From assembly GCF_002000245.1 (NCBI RefSeq), contig NZ_MTCM01000001.1, positions 62,001-126,000 of the forward strand: a stretch of DNA of 64,000 nt, written 5' to 3'. A model generated the notes under the pieces. The model made no database searches. It saw only the letters and a list, made by a program, of their open reading frames with translations, and was not told the DNA's origin. Source of the stretch: Sphingobacterium sp. CZ-UAM (GTDB lineage: Bacteria; Bacteroidota; Bacteroidia; Sphingobacteriales; Sphingobacteriaceae). A program made the translations under genes and the position numbers. Of the stretch, positions 35,496-45,059 are shown piece by piece (within the stretch, counting starts at the first letter, position 1; each line of letters starts with the position of its first letter).

Positions 35496-36887
35496 TTATT
35501 GATAGCCCAATAGCTTCATGACTTGTTTGGAATTTTGTTCCTCTCCAAATACTTCGTAGTTGAACGTCTCATCTCTATTTCTACGAACCAAAACATGTTT
35601 TGGCGAAGGAAGTAAACAATGGTGAATTCCTCCGTAGCCACTCAATACGTCTTGATAAGCACCTGTATGGAAGAAACCTAGGTATTGTACTTTACGTGTT
35701 TTAGGCATAAAAACAGAGTTCATATGTGCTTCCTGATTGTAATAATCCTGGCCATCACAGGTGATTCCGCCCAAGTTGACGCGTTCGTACTCTGAATCCC
35801 AATTGTTGATCGGTAATAGAATGTACTTTTGGTTCAACGCCCAAACATCTGGTAGGTTTGTGATGAAAGATCCATCAATCATAAACCAGCGTTCGCGGTC
35901 ATTTTGTTGTTTACGTCCCAGTACTTTATATAGGATGCCTGATGCTTCAGCGACGGTGTATTTGCCAAATTCTGTAATAATATCCGGTTCCATCACTTCG
36001 TGGTGTGCGCAGATTTGTTTGATCCGGTTGACGATTTCGTTGACCATATACTCATAATCGAAATCGTGTACCAGTGAATCTTTAAAAGGCATTCCACCAC
36101 CGATATCCAAGGTGTCTAGGTCAGGGTTTATCTTTTTAAATTTACAATAGAGGGTTACATATTTCTCCAGCTCATTCCAATAATATGGTGTGTCAGAAAT
36201 CCCCGAATTGATAAAGAAGTGAAGCAGTTTTACTTTGAAGTTGGGGTTGTCAGCAATTTTGTTGTTGTAGAATTCTACAACATCTTCTTGACGAATGCCT
36301 AGTCTTGATGTGTAAAATTGAGAATCAGGTTGCTCTTCTGATGCAATGCGGATCCCAAGAGCACAGGGCTCGTCCAATTCAATTTCATCGTCGTACAGGT
36401 TGAATTCTTCTTTGTTGTCCAGTACGGGTATAATATTTTTATATCCATCATGGATCATATCCACAATATACTGCTTGTACTGGTAGGTTTTAAATCCATT
36501 ACAGATGACTGTAATGTCTTTTGTTACGGTGCCCTGTCTCTCCAATGAGTCAATCATCGGCATGTCAAATGCAGACGAAGTTTCAAGGTGGATGTCATTT
36601 TTCAAGGCTTCTTCTACGATATGCTTGAAATGAGAGGATTTGGTACAATAACAGTATTTGTAAGTTCCGCGATAGTTGTGTTTCAGAATAGCGGTCTGAA
36701 ACAGGATTTTCGCTTGTTGAATTTTTTTGCTGACGATAGGCAAATAAGTAAAACGTAACGGCGTACCGTACGTTTCTATCATTTCCATTAAATTCAAATC
36801 GTGGAAATACAATTCGTCGTCGATGATTTCGAATCCGTCTTGCGGAAAACCAACACTTAAGTCAAGAAATTCCTGATAGCTCTGCAT
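35496..36887 (-). CDS. speA: Arginine decarboxylase (PLP fold III, short Bacteroidota type)
   Basis: This 463-residue PLP-dependent decarboxylase of the alanine racemase-like fold III group has 'YCYCTKSSHFKHIVEEAL', where the Lys would be the PLP-binding residue (~81), 'HLETSSAFDMPMI', the Gly-rich phosphate loop 'LDTLDIGGGMPFK' (~262-274) and the catalytic 'ITCDGQDYY' (Cys-Asp, ~381-389). It makes agmatine from arginine for polyamine synthesis. It is much shorter than E. coli SpeA (~660 residues) but matches the usual Bacteroidota length. It is divergent from argS, and a TATCTTTG promoter element precedes it. Confidence 0.87.
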   Translation of the reverse strand: MQSYQEFLDLSVGFPQDGFEIIDDELYFHDLNLMEMIETYGTPLRFTYLPIVSKKIQQAKILFQTAILKHNYRGTYKYCYCTKSSHFKHIVEEALKNDIHLETSSAFDMPMIDSLERQGTVTKDITVICNGFKTYQYKQYIVDMIHDGYKNIIPVLDNKEEFNLYDDEIELDEPCALGIRIASEEQPDSQFYTSRLGIRQEDVVEFYNNKIADNPNFKVKLLHFFINSGISDTPYYWNELEKYVTLYCKFKKINPDLDTLDIGGGMPFKDSLVHDFDYEYMVNEIVNRIKQICAHHEVMEPDIITEFGKYTVAEASGILYKVLGRKQQNDRERWFMIDGSFITNLPDVWALNQKYILLPINNWDSEYERVNLGGITCDGQDYYNQEAHMNSVFMPKTRKVQYLGFFHTGAYQDVLSGYGGIHHCLLPSPKHVLVRRNRDETFNYEVFGEEQNSKQVMKLLGYQ

Positions 36888-36902
36888 TTTTTATTATTTT
36901 TG

Positions 36903-36910
36903 CAAAGATA
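36903..36910 (-). promoter_or_regulatory. Bacteroidota -7 promoter element of speA (TATCTTTG)
   Basis: On the minus strand TATCTTTG matches TAnnTTTG exactly and lies 15 bp before the speA ATG, implying a very short leader. No clear -33 element is visible. Confidence 0.6.
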
Positions 36911-36995
36911 TACTTTAATGGTGAATACCTAAATAAGGAATGTTATTTATTTCCAGTTCACTATCAGGAAGTTGTAAAATTTACAAAATCATTAA

Positions 36996-38780
36996 ATGGC
37001 AAATTCTATTCAAAGGCGACTTGTTGAAGTCACTGTACAGGCTGTTAAAACGCTTTATAATGCAGATATTTTAGAACATCAAATTGCTTTACAGGCGACC
37101 CGAAAGGAGTTTGAAGGGCAAATTACCATCGTAACTTTTCCGGTAACCCGCTTTTCGAAATCTTCACCGGAGCAAACAGGTAAAGAGATCGGTGCCTACT
37201 TGCAACAACATATTGCTGAAATTTCGGACTTCAATGTGATAAAGGGTTTTTTGAATATTGTACTTTCCGATGACTACTGGGTTTCCTTATTGAATGAAAC
37301 GATTGTTGCCAAAGATTTTGGTGTCTTTCCGGCGAATGGAAAGAAATTGATGGTTGAATATTCTTCGCCCAACACAAATAAGCCACTGCATTTGGGTCAT
37401 ATCCGAAATAATCTATTAGGTTATTCTGTTGCTGAAATTCTGAAAGCCTATGGTTATGAAGTGATCAAGGCAAATCTAGTAAACGACCGCGGTATTCATA
37501 TTTGTAAATCCATGCTGGCCTGGCAGAAATTCGGTGCCGGAGAAACGCCGGAGTCTACAGGAATGAAAGGTGATCACCTTGTGGGCAAATACTATGTAGT
37601 CTTCGATAAAGAGTATAAGAAAGAAATTGAAGCATTGAAAGCGGAAGGTCAGTCAGAAGATGAAGCAAAAAAGAATGCGTCACTGATGAAAGAAGCGCAG
37701 TCTATGCTTCAAAAGTGGGAAGCAGGAGACGAAGGGGTGATTAGCCTCTGGAAGACCATGAACAATTGGGTCTACGCTGGTTTTGAAAAAACCTACAAAC
37801 AATTGGGCGTAAACTTTGATAAATATTATTACGAATCCGATACCTATCTGTTAGGTAAAGATATTATTCAGGAAGGGCTTGACAAAGGTGTTTTCTTTAA
37901 GAAAGAGGACAACTCCGTTTGGATAGATCTGACAGATGAAGGACTGGACCAAAAATTGGTGCTCCGTGGCGACGGTACCTCGGTTTATATTACACAGGAT
38001 TTGGGTACTGCACAGCTTAAATATGATGAGTTCAAGATGAGTGAATCTATTTATGTAGTGGGTAACGAACAGGATTACCATTTCAAGGTATTATTTTTGA
38101 TTCTCAAAAAATTAGGTAAGTCCTGGGCTGACGGATTATTCCACTTATCTTATGGGATGGTTGATTTACCTTCCGGTAAAATGAAATCCCGTGAAGGAAC
38201 TGTCGTGGATGCTGATGATTTGATGGCTGAAATGCTTAAAACGGCGCAGGAACGTACGGAAGAACTTGGGAAAACCGAAGGTTTGACCGAAGAGGCGAAG
38301 GCTGAACTTTATAACACGATAGGGATGGGGGCGTTAAAATACTTTTTATTGAAAGTAGATCCGAAGAAACGCCTATTGTTTGATCCAAACGAATCGGTAG
38401 ACTTCCAGGGACATACCGGACCTTTTATTCAATACACTCATGCGCGTATCAAGTCTGTTTTGAGTAAGGCTGGATTTGATAGCAATAGCCCTGTTTCGCT
38501 GCTGACCTCCATCTCGCCTTACGAACGTGATCTGATTCAGCAGTTGGGCGCATTTCCCGAAACGATTGAAGCATCTGCACAGGAATTTAGTCCAGCACAA
38601 TTGGCAAATTATATTTACGAGGTTGCCAAATTATATAATAAATTTTATCACGAAGAGAGCATATTGAAAGCCGAAGCTGATGACGTAAAGAATTTTAGGT
38701 TGCATCTGTCCGCTGCTGCAGCTAAAGTTATCGCTAAGGGGATGGAGCTGTTGGGTATCTCTGTACCAGAAAGAATGTAA
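36996..38780 (+). CDS. argS: Arginine--tRNA ligase
   Basis: This 594-residue class I synthetase contains the HIGH-type 'KPLHLGHIRNNLLG' (~125-138, with 'VEYSSPNTNKPLHLGH' typical of ArgRS), and 'SGKMKSREGTVV' (~390-401), the KMSKS-like element with the ArgRS-specific SREG. The N-terminal additional domain (~1-100) and C-terminal anticodon-binding domain ('NYIYEVAKLYNKFYHEESIL') are both present. It charges tRNA-Arg. It starts a plus-strand run with the Gfo/Idh/MocA gene 4 bp downstream. Confidence 0.97.
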   Translation: MANSIQRRLVEVTVQAVKTLYNADILEHQIALQATRKEFEGQITIVTFPVTRFSKSSPEQTGKEIGAYLQQHIAEISDFNVIKGFLNIVLSDDYWVSLLNETIVAKDFGVFPANGKKLMVEYSSPNTNKPLHLGHIRNNLLGYSVAEILKAYGYEVIKANLVNDRGIHICKSMLAWQKFGAGETPESTGMKGDHLVGKYYVVFDKEYKKEIEALKAEGQSEDEAKKNASLMKEAQSMLQKWEAGDEGVISLWKTMNNWVYAGFEKTYKQLGVNFDKYYYESDTYLLGKDIIQEGLDKGVFFKKEDNSVWIDLTDEGLDQKLVLRGDGTSVYITQDLGTAQLKYDEFKMSESIYVVGNEQDYHFKVLFLILKKLGKSWADGLFHLSYGMVDLPSGKMKSREGTVVDADDLMAEMLKTAQERTEELGKTEGLTEEAKAELYNTIGMGALKYFLLKVDPKKRLLFDPNESVDFQGHTGPFIQYTHARIKSVLSKAGFDSNSPVSLLTSISPYERDLIQQLGAFPETIEASAQEFSPAQLANYIYEVAKLYNKFYHEESILKAEADDVKNFRLHLSAAAAKVIAKGMELLGISVPERM

Positions 38781-38784
38781 CAAT

Positions 38785-39861
38785 ATGAGAAAGATTCGTG
38801 TAGGCCTTATAGGCTTTGGTATTTCGGGGCAGGTTTTTCATGCCCCCGTTATGCGTTCGATTGCGGCATTGGAACTTGTAAAGGTTACTGCGCGTAAAGC
38901 TGAACAACAGGCTTTATTGAAAGAGCGCTTTCCGCAAGCTGAAATCGCATTATCTGCTGATGAAATTTTTGCTGATGATACAATCGAGCTGGTCGTGGTT
39001 GCGACTTCTAACGATATGCATTATCCACTGGCAAAACGTGCATTGGAGGCAGGAAAACATGTTGTTGTTGAAAAACCGTTTACAAATACGGTAGAGCAGG
39101 CTGATGAGTTGATCGCCTTAGCGAAAGAAAAGAATTTGGTGCTTGCTCCTTATCATAATCTGAGATTTACTTCGGATTTTCGTACACTCGTGAAAATCGT
39201 AAAAGGTGGACGACTGGGAAGGATAGTAAATCTGGAAACGAGATTTGACCGTTTTCGGAATTATTTGCGGCCAAATGCCTGGCGTGAGGAAAATTTGCCC
39301 GGATCGGGTACATTTTATGATTTAGGATCGCACCTTATCGATCAGGCTTTACAGTTATTCGGAAGGCCCGATGCGGTATTTGCAGACCTTGCCATACAAC
39401 GTGATCATGCAAAAACCATCGATAATTTTGAATGTATTCTGTACTATGACAACCTGAGAGTCTCTCTGAAAGGATCAATGCTTGCAAAAGAACCGACCTC
39501 ACGGTATCGTGTTTTTGGTATGAATGGAAATTTTGTGAAAAATGGCGTTGACCCCCAAGAAGCATTATTGCGTGACGGTAAGTTTCCCGATGAAGACCCA
39601 AATTGGGGCGAAGAGGATCCAAGTATTTATGGAAAACTCAATATTGTTGAGGATGGAAAAGATGTAGAAGAAATTATTGCGTCGGAACGTGGGTCATATC
39701 CTGATTTTTATCAAAATGTTGCGGATACTATTTTAGGCCACGCGACCTTACTAACTTCGGCAGACCAGGCACGGGACGTGATTCGTATTATCGAACTTGG
39801 TTACCAGAGCCAACAGGAGCGGCGCGTTGTTCCGGTTGATGGTCAATTGATTGCTTATTAA
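38785..39861 (+). CDS. Gfo/Idh/MocA family oxidoreductase
   Basis: This 358-residue protein has the N-terminal NAD(P)-binding Rossmann motif 'VGLIGFGISGQVFHAPVMRS' (~5-24), the conserved 'EKPFTN' (Lys ~98) and 'LAPYHNLRFTSDF', and a C-terminal substrate domain with 'GTFYDLGSHLIDQALQLFG' (His ~183 as probable catalytic base). The family oxidises or reduces sugars and inositols; the substrate is unknown. It lies 4 bp after argS, probably only by operon convenience, and 9 bp before the HI0933-type flavoprotein gene. Confidence 0.92.
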   Translation: MRKIRVGLIGFGISGQVFHAPVMRSIAALELVKVTARKAEQQALLKERFPQAEIALSADEIFADDTIELVVVATSNDMHYPLAKRALEAGKHVVVEKPFTNTVEQADELIALAKEKNLVLAPYHNLRFTSDFRTLVKIVKGGRLGRIVNLETRFDRFRNYLRPNAWREENLPGSGTFYDLGSHLIDQALQLFGRPDAVFADLAIQRDHAKTIDNFECILYYDNLRVSLKGSMLAKEPTSRYRVFGMNGNFVKNGVDPQEALLRDGKFPDEDPNWGEEDPSIYGKLNIVEDGKDVEEIIASERGSYPDFYQNVADTILGHATLLTSADQARDVIRIIELGYQSQQERRVVPVDGQLIAY

Positions 39862-39870
39862 TATCAGACA

Positions 39871-41064
39871 GTGAAGACATACGATGCGATTATCATTGGC
39901 GCCGGTGCCTGTGGTCTTATGTGCGCAGCGCAGGCAGGACTGCAGGGCAAGAAAACACTGTTATTGGAGCGTAATGATAAAGTTGGTGCAAAAATCTTGA
40001 TTTCAGGAGGTGGAAGATGTAATTATACAAATACCGGGACCACAATCGCTAATTTTATCTCTGAAAATCCCGATTTCTTACATGGTATTTTTAAGCAATG
40101 GACGGTCGACGATACCATCGATTTTTTCGAAGCATACGGTATTAAAGGACAGGAAAAAACCTTAGGGCAGTTATTTCCGGAGACCAATAAGGCGAAAGAT
40201 ATCGTTGCAATATTCTCAAAAATTCTTTATGAAACCGGACAGGATATTGCGCTTAATATGCTTGTGAAATCGGTCGAAAAGAGTGCTAATGGATTTATCG
40301 TAAAGGCAGAGCATTCGAAAGGGGAATATCAGTATGAAACTAAAAAGCTGGTTATTGCCTCAGGTGGGCTGCCGGTTCAAAAGCTAGGCGCATCTGATTT
40401 TGCTTTACGTGTCGCAAAACAGTTTGAGCTAGAAATTGTGAAGACTGCCCCGGCGCTTGTGCCTTTAACAATTACAGGTAAAGATGCTGATTGGTACAGC
40501 TCTCTCGCTGGTAATACAGTGTTTTCGAAAGTGTCCACAGCAAACATCGCTTTTGAAGAGAATATATTATTTACACATTGGGGATTGAGCGGCCCAGCAA
40601 TACTCCAGATATCAAGTTATTGGAGTCCTGGGCAGGAGATCACGATAGATCTACTTCCAAAATTTAATCTTGAACAGTTGATCAAGGAAGAGCGGCAGCA
40701 GGGCGGAAAGCGAATGGTGTCCCAATTGCTGAATGATTATTTTAGCCGGAAATTGGTGGATGCGTTGGGTAAATTCTTGGCGTTGGACATCAAAATAGCA
40801 TCCCTGAGCAAAGCAGACGCTAAGTTGATCGTAGATACAATTCATCGCTTTAAGGTCAGACCTGCGGGTGATAAGGGCTACGATAAAGCGGAGGTGATGC
40901 GGGGCGGAGTTTCGACGAAAGAATTGCACGGTAGGACATTAGAATCCAAGAAAATACCAGGTCTTTATTTCGGTGGTGAGGCTGTTGATGTGACGGGTTG
41001 GCTTGGAGGTTATAATTTCCAATGGGCTTGGGCTAGTGGTTATGCAATTGCACAAGCTATTTAG
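39871..41064 (+). CDS. NAD(P)/FAD-dependent oxidoreductase, HI0933/BaiN family
   Basis: This 397-residue flavoprotein starts at GTG 9 bp after the preceding gene. It has the FAD motif 'DAIIIGAGACGLMCAAQAG' (~4-22), 'NDKVGAKILISGGGRCNYTN' (an HI0933-family hallmark), 'LVIASGGLPVQKLGASDFAL' and the C-terminal 'GLYFGGEAVDVTGWLGGYNFQWAWASGY' second FAD contact (family order). The physiological reaction of these proteins is mostly unknown; BaiN in Clostridium is linked to bile-acid reduction. No operon context points to a substrate here. Confidence 0.92.
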   Translation: MKTYDAIIIGAGACGLMCAAQAGLQGKKTLLLERNDKVGAKILISGGGRCNYTNTGTTIANFISENPDFLHGIFKQWTVDDTIDFFEAYGIKGQEKTLGQLFPETNKAKDIVAIFSKILYETGQDIALNMLVKSVEKSANGFIVKAEHSKGEYQYETKKLVIASGGLPVQKLGASDFALRVAKQFELEIVKTAPALVPLTITGKDADWYSSLAGNTVFSKVSTANIAFEENILFTHWGLSGPAILQISSYWSPGQEITIDLLPKFNLEQLIKEERQQGGKRMVSQLLNDYFSRKLVDALGKFLALDIKIASLSKADAKLIVDTIHRFKVRPAGDKGYDKAEVMRGGVSTKELHGRTLESKKIPGLYFGGEAVDVTGWLGGYNFQWAWASGYAIAQAI

Positions 41065-41150
41065 AATGCGTTCGTCCAGATCATTCCTTTGCCCTATTGT
41101 GAATGTCCGATCCAGATTTTTGCCGAGAGAAGATTGAAAAAATTGTAATT

Positions 41151-42194
41151 CTATAAGGTATCGTTACTTTTTTTCGATTGATCGAGATATAGCTGAGATG
41201 CTGCTGTCAACCGCTGTTTTATCCGGTTCTGCAAATTGCGCGGGGCAATTACCTTGATCGCTTCACCGAAGCCTAATATTTCCCTTTCCAACTCAAAGTT
41301 AAGGACTACATCAATGCGGACCAAAATTGATCCATCTTCCTTTTTGTCTAAAATCTGTTGTGAAGAATGTAATGGCTTTGTTTCGACATAAGGTGCATTC
41401 CTTGCATTGATTTCCAGGATAACACGTTGGCCACGGTCTTTCTGTGTTTTCGTCACCCCAATAGTATCGGCAAAATATCTTTCAAAATCTATTCCCGAAT
41501 AGGTTATATATGAATTTTTGCCCATTTCCTCTATTGTATCAATTCGATCTAAGGCAAGCGTCATCAAGCCCTCATTTTTTCTGTGATGGCCGATGAGAAA
41601 CCAACGATTGCGATATTCTTTTAAGAGGTAGGGGGAGAATATCAGATCTTGTTTTTGCTGCGCTTTAAAGGATTGATAGCCTATAAGAAGCGGTGTTTTT
41701 TCGCGAATGGCCTGATGGAGTTGACTAATAAATGATAAGCCCTTCAAAAGATTATTGTTTTCCATTTGGATAATGGAGGGTTGATTGTCTTTTTTAGTAT
41801 GGATGCTATCTTCGAGGCGTGCGACAATATCGCTCATTTCATCAAAGCTTGAAAAGCCACTAACATGTTTTAAGACCTCTACAGCTTCCTTCATTTTTTG
41901 CATATCTCCAACCGAAATAGGAGAGTTGCTTATACTATAGTTTGGGTCTTCGTAGGTATAAAACTTACGATGTGTAACGACGATTGGTGCATTATATCCC
42001 AGTTTATTGCTTCTCATCAACTGGATATCACCTTGCACAGTACGTTTACTTATGCCATTTTTGATACCTTCAAATTCATAAAGAGCATCGGAAACTTTTT
42101 CCATGAGGTCTTCCAAAGTCCATTTACGATGTCTTAAGCGCAGACAATTATCTATTGTTTTATAACGGATCAGTGCAAGTTTGTTTAATGCCAT
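41151..42194 (-). CDS. WYL-domain transcriptional regulator
   Basis: Start set at ATG 42194 (347 residues, MALNK); a TTG five codons upstream is the alternative. The N-terminal winged HTH region is 'ALIRYKTIDNCLRLRHRKWTLEDLMEKV' (~4-31) with 'SKRTVQGDIQLMRSN'. The WYL domain (~165-240) has 'PYLLKEYRNRWFLIGHHRKNEGLMTLALDRI' and the C-terminal WCX-like region 'LGFGEAIKVIAPRNLQNRI'. WYL regulators bind nucleic-acid ligands or nucleotides and are often tied to DNA damage or phage defence. None of those genes lies beside it. It is monocistronic. Confidence 0.9.
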   Translation of the reverse strand: MALNKLALIRYKTIDNCLRLRHRKWTLEDLMEKVSDALYEFEGIKNGISKRTVQGDIQLMRSNKLGYNAPIVVTHRKFYTYEDPNYSISNSPISVGDMQKMKEAVEVLKHVSGFSSFDEMSDIVARLEDSIHTKKDNQPSIIQMENNNLLKGLSFISQLHQAIREKTPLLIGYQSFKAQQKQDLIFSPYLLKEYRNRWFLIGHHRKNEGLMTLALDRIDTIEEMGKNSYITYSGIDFERYFADTIGVTKTQKDRGQRVILEINARNAPYVETKPLHSSQQILDKKEDGSILVRIDVVLNFELEREILGFGEAIKVIAPRNLQNRIKQRLTAASQLYLDQSKKSNDTL

Positions 42195-42339
42195 AAGTTG
42201 TTGGTACAAGTTTAGATGAAAATACGAAACTTTATGTTATCTACGCAGGAGTATTGCGTAATTTTTGTTGTGCCTGAGGTCTTAAGCGCAGCTTTATGGA
42301 AATAATAAAGAAATAGGCTGTTTATCCAACTAAAATCGC

Positions 42340-42347
42340 TACTTTTG
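42340..42347 (+). promoter_or_regulatory. -7 promoter element of rnpB (TACTTTTG)
   Basis: TACTTTTG matches TAnnTTTG exactly and ends 5 bp before the predicted 5' end of RNase P RNA, the expected distance to a start site. The -33 element is weak (CTGTTT near 42318). Confidence 0.7.
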
Positions 42348-42352
42348 CGCAG

Positions 42353-42726
42353 AAGCAAACTGGTTCTATCGCTGCTCTTTAGGGAGGAGAGGAAAGTCCG
42401 GGCAACATAGAGCGACACGCTTCCTAACGGGAAGGATGCTATGTAAATAGCAGACAGAAAGTGCCACAGAAAATATACCGCTTTTCGGAGTAAGGGTGAA
42501 AACGTAAGGTAAGAGCTTACGGTCTTGTATGGTAACATACATTACGGTAAACCTCGTGTGTTGAAAGACCAAATAGGTTGCGAAACCCGAAGGCTGCTCG
42601 TCTTCTTTCAATTTATTGGAATTCGCAATGGGTAGGTTGATTGAGTTTGTCAGCGATGGCAAATCTAGATAAATGATAGAAATTCCACTTCGGTGGTCTA
42701 CAGAACCCGGCTTACAAGGTTTGCTT
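42353..42726 (+). ncRNA. rnpB: RNase P RNA, bacterial class A
   Basis: This ~374-nt catalytic RNA processes tRNA 5' ends. The universal 5' segment GAGGAAAGTCCGGGC (CR-I) and the 3' ACAGAACCCGGCTTAC (CR-V) are both present. The P1 helix is closed by AAGCAAAC at 42353 pairing with GGTTTGCTT at ~42718-42726. The P4-forming sequences and the 'gggtgaaaac' and 'ggtaaacc' conserved stretches are in order. It is preceded by a good promoter and followed by a T-rich stretch. ORFs called across this region are spurious. Confidence 0.96.
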
Positions 42727-42795
42727 CTTTTTCGCTAATTGCTAAAAAAACCTTATATTGATATCCATAATTGAAAATAGCATAACGCTGAATTT

Positions 42796-44187
42796 ATGAG
42801 TACAATTTTAATCATTGACGATGAGCGCGCCATCAGAAGTTCTTTGCGTGATATCTTGGAATATGAAGATTATACGATTTTAGATGTTGACAATGGTCGC
42901 GATGGATTGGATATTTTAAAAAAGGAGAAGGTCAACTTGGTTCTGTGTGACATCAAGATGAACAACATGGACGGAATGGAAGTGCTATCTGAAGCACATC
43001 AGAGCAGTCCAGATATTCCTTTTATCATGATCTCTGGCCATGGAACGATTGAAACGGCCGTTGAAGCAGCAAAAAAAGGAGCTTTTGACTTTCTAGAAAA
43101 GCCGTTGGACCTAAACAGGTTACTTATTACGGTTCGGAATGCCTTGGATAAAAGTTCTCTTGTCACCGAGACCAAAGTTTTAAAACGCAAGGTCAGTAGT
43201 TCAAAAACCAAAGATATATTAGGAGAATCGGGAGCAATAAAACGTATTAAAGAAACGATCGATCGCGTTGCTCCAACAGAAGCAAGAGTATTGATTACCG
43301 GAGCGAATGGTTCGGGTAAAGAACTGGTGGCCCGTTGGCTGCATGAAAAATCAAATCGTTCACAAGCTCCTTTGATTGAAGTAAACTGTGCCGCTATTCC
43401 TTCTGAGCTGATCGAATCGGAATTATTTGGACACGAAAAGGGCTCTTTTACTTCGGCGATAAAACAGCGTATCGGTAAATTTGAACAGGCAAGTGGCGGG
43501 ACACTGTTTTTGGACGAGATAGGTGATATGAGCCTTTCTGCTCAGGCCAAAGTGCTACGTGCTTTACAGGAGCATAAAATCACCCGGGTTGGCGGAGATA
43601 AAGAAATCGATGTCAATGTACGTGTTGTAGCTGCCACCAATAAAGATCTGCTTAAGGAAATTGAAGACGGCAATTTTAGAATGGACTTATACCATCGTCT
43701 CTCGGTGATTTTAATCCATGTGCCCGCATTAATAGATCGTGTCGATGATATTCCTTTACTTTCAACAAACTTTTGTGAGGAAATCTGTATGGAATATGGT
43801 ATTCCTGTTAAAGAAATCACAAATGCCGCAATGAAAGAATTAAGTAATCTGCCTTGGACCGGAAATATACGTGAATTGCGTAACATGATCGAACGGTTGA
43901 TTATTTTGAGTGATAAATCGATTACCGATAAGGATGTTATTGCATTTGCTAATCCTTCGCGTGAACCTGTCAATGGAATTGCCCATGAGAGAGGCACGGT
44001 AAATTACGGACTGGATATGGATTCGTTTGATTCATTTCAGGATTATAAAGATCATGCAGAAAAAGAATTTATAAAATATAAATTGGAAAAAAATAACTGG
44101 AATGTTTCCAAAACTGCGGATGACCTGGATATACAACGGAGTCATCTCTATAGTAAGATCGAAAAATTTGGTCTCAAAAGAGATTAA
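42796..44187 (+). CDS. NtrC-family sigma-54-dependent response regulator with GSFTSA loop
   Basis: This 463-residue protein has a receiver domain (acidic pocket Asp8/Asp9, phospho-acceptor Asp52), an AAA+ domain with Walker A GANGSGKE (169-176) and Walker B 'GTLFLDEIG' (235-243), and a C-terminal Fis-type HTH ('KTADDLDIQRSHLYSKIEKFGL', ~440-461; written in order). The sigma-54 contact loop reads GSFTSA (216-221) rather than GAFTGA, keeping the critical Phe-Thr pair. No histidine kinase gene is adjacent. It starts 70 bp after rnpB and ends at a strong terminator. Confidence 0.93.
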   Translation: MSTILIIDDERAIRSSLRDILEYEDYTILDVDNGRDGLDILKKEKVNLVLCDIKMNNMDGMEVLSEAHQSSPDIPFIMISGHGTIETAVEAAKKGAFDFLEKPLDLNRLLITVRNALDKSSLVTETKVLKRKVSSSKTKDILGESGAIKRIKETIDRVAPTEARVLITGANGSGKELVARWLHEKSNRSQAPLIEVNCAAIPSELIESELFGHEKGSFTSAIKQRIGKFEQASGGTLFLDEIGDMSLSAQAKVLRALQEHKITRVGGDKEIDVNVRVVAATNKDLLKEIEDGNFRMDLYHRLSVILIHVPALIDRVDDIPLLSTNFCEEICMEYGIPVKEITNAAMKELSNLPWTGNIRELRNMIERLIILSDKSITDKDVIAFANPSREPVNGIAHERGTVNYGLDMDSFDSFQDYKDHAEKEFIKYKLEKNNWNVSKTADDLDIQRSHLYSKIEKFGLKRD

Positions 44188-44189
44188 CA

Positions 44190-44226
44190 AAAAATAAGGG
44201 CTTCCCAAAGAAGCCCTTATTTTTTT
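44190..44226 (+). terminator. Terminator after the NtrC-type regulator
   Basis: AAAAATAAGGGCTTC pairs perfectly with GAAGCCCTTATTTTT around CCAAA, followed by more T residues. It stands 2 bp past the stop. Confidence 0.9.
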
Positions 44227-44324
44227 GTATACATTTTTGCTATAATTCCGCTGTATTCAATTGAAGAAACAAGGTTAAATAGGGCCTTGTGTCAATTTAT
44301 CGATCATTTTCTGATGAGCTTCTT

Positions 44325-44984
44325 TTAGTGCAATATAGCTTTTACATTCGCGACCGAAATTTCAGTATAGTTTCTGATATAGATATCGCTCAGGGGAAGA
44401 TCCTCTCTTTTATGGGTAGATAGTACGGCAACAACCTTCATGCCTGCATTTTTAGCTGCTGTAATCCCAGAGAAAGAATCTTCAAATACAATGCATCTTT
44501 CTATCGGCATGGCCAGATTCTCCGCTGATTTCAAGTAAACTTCAGGATGCGGTTTGTGCAATTTGACATCTTCGCTGCTCAAGGTTGAAGAGAAGAGATC
44601 TCGGATCTCTAATTCATCCAAAATTAAGTCCATATTTTCTTTTGGGGCGGAAGTTGCTACCGCAAGTTTGAAGCCCTTGTCTTTTAAGTCCTTCAGAAAC
44701 TCAATTAAGCCCTTGATCGGCGCAACATGTTCCTTATAGATTACCCTGAACAGTTGCTCTTTTTCAAACTCAAGCGTACGCAATTCCTCAGGTGAGATTG
44801 GACGTTTAAAAAAATGTTGCATAATATAGCTGTTGTGTTTGCCATACATATGCTGTTCAAATTCTTCTTCAGTAGCTTGATGGACGTTATGGTTTTTAAA
44901 AAAAGCTCTGAATGCTTCAGCGTGAAAGGGATTTGTATGGCTTATTACTCCGTCCATATCAAAAATAGCTGCATATTCTGTCAT
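44325..44984 (-). CDS. HAD family phosphatase (beta-phosphoglucomutase-like)
   Basis: This 219-residue cytoplasmic HAD hydrolase has motif I 'IFDMDGVISHTNPFH' (Asp9, Asp11), motif II 'LAVATSAPKEN', motif III Lys in 'LHKPHPEVYL' and motif IV 'VFEDSFSGITAAKNAGM'. The helical cap between motif I and II matches the beta-phosphoglucomutase/phosphatase subclass I. It is probably a phosphatase for a sugar phosphate or other small metabolite; the substrate is not deducible. It is monocistronic by spacing, 72 bp before the DUF3857 gene stop on the same strand. Confidence 0.9.
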   Translation of the reverse strand: MTEYAAIFDMDGVISHTNPFHAEAFRAFFKNHNVHQATEEEFEQHMYGKHNSYIMQHFFKRPISPEELRTLEFEKEQLFRVIYKEHVAPIKGLIEFLKDLKDKGFKLAVATSAPKENMDLILDELEIRDLFSSTLSSEDVKLHKPHPEVYLKSAENLAMPIERCIVFEDSFSGITAAKNAGMKVVAVLSTHKREDLPLSDIYIRNYTEISVANVKAILH

Positions 44985-45059
44985 TCAGCTAATATACAAT
45001 AATTGCTTTATCCGGTTGTTTGACAATCTTCATATTCTGGTAAATATTTTAGGAAGATA

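Noticed and set aside
42212..42662. Two minus-strand ORFs over the region after the WYL gene
   Set aside because: They lie on the RNase P RNA gene, which explains the sequence.
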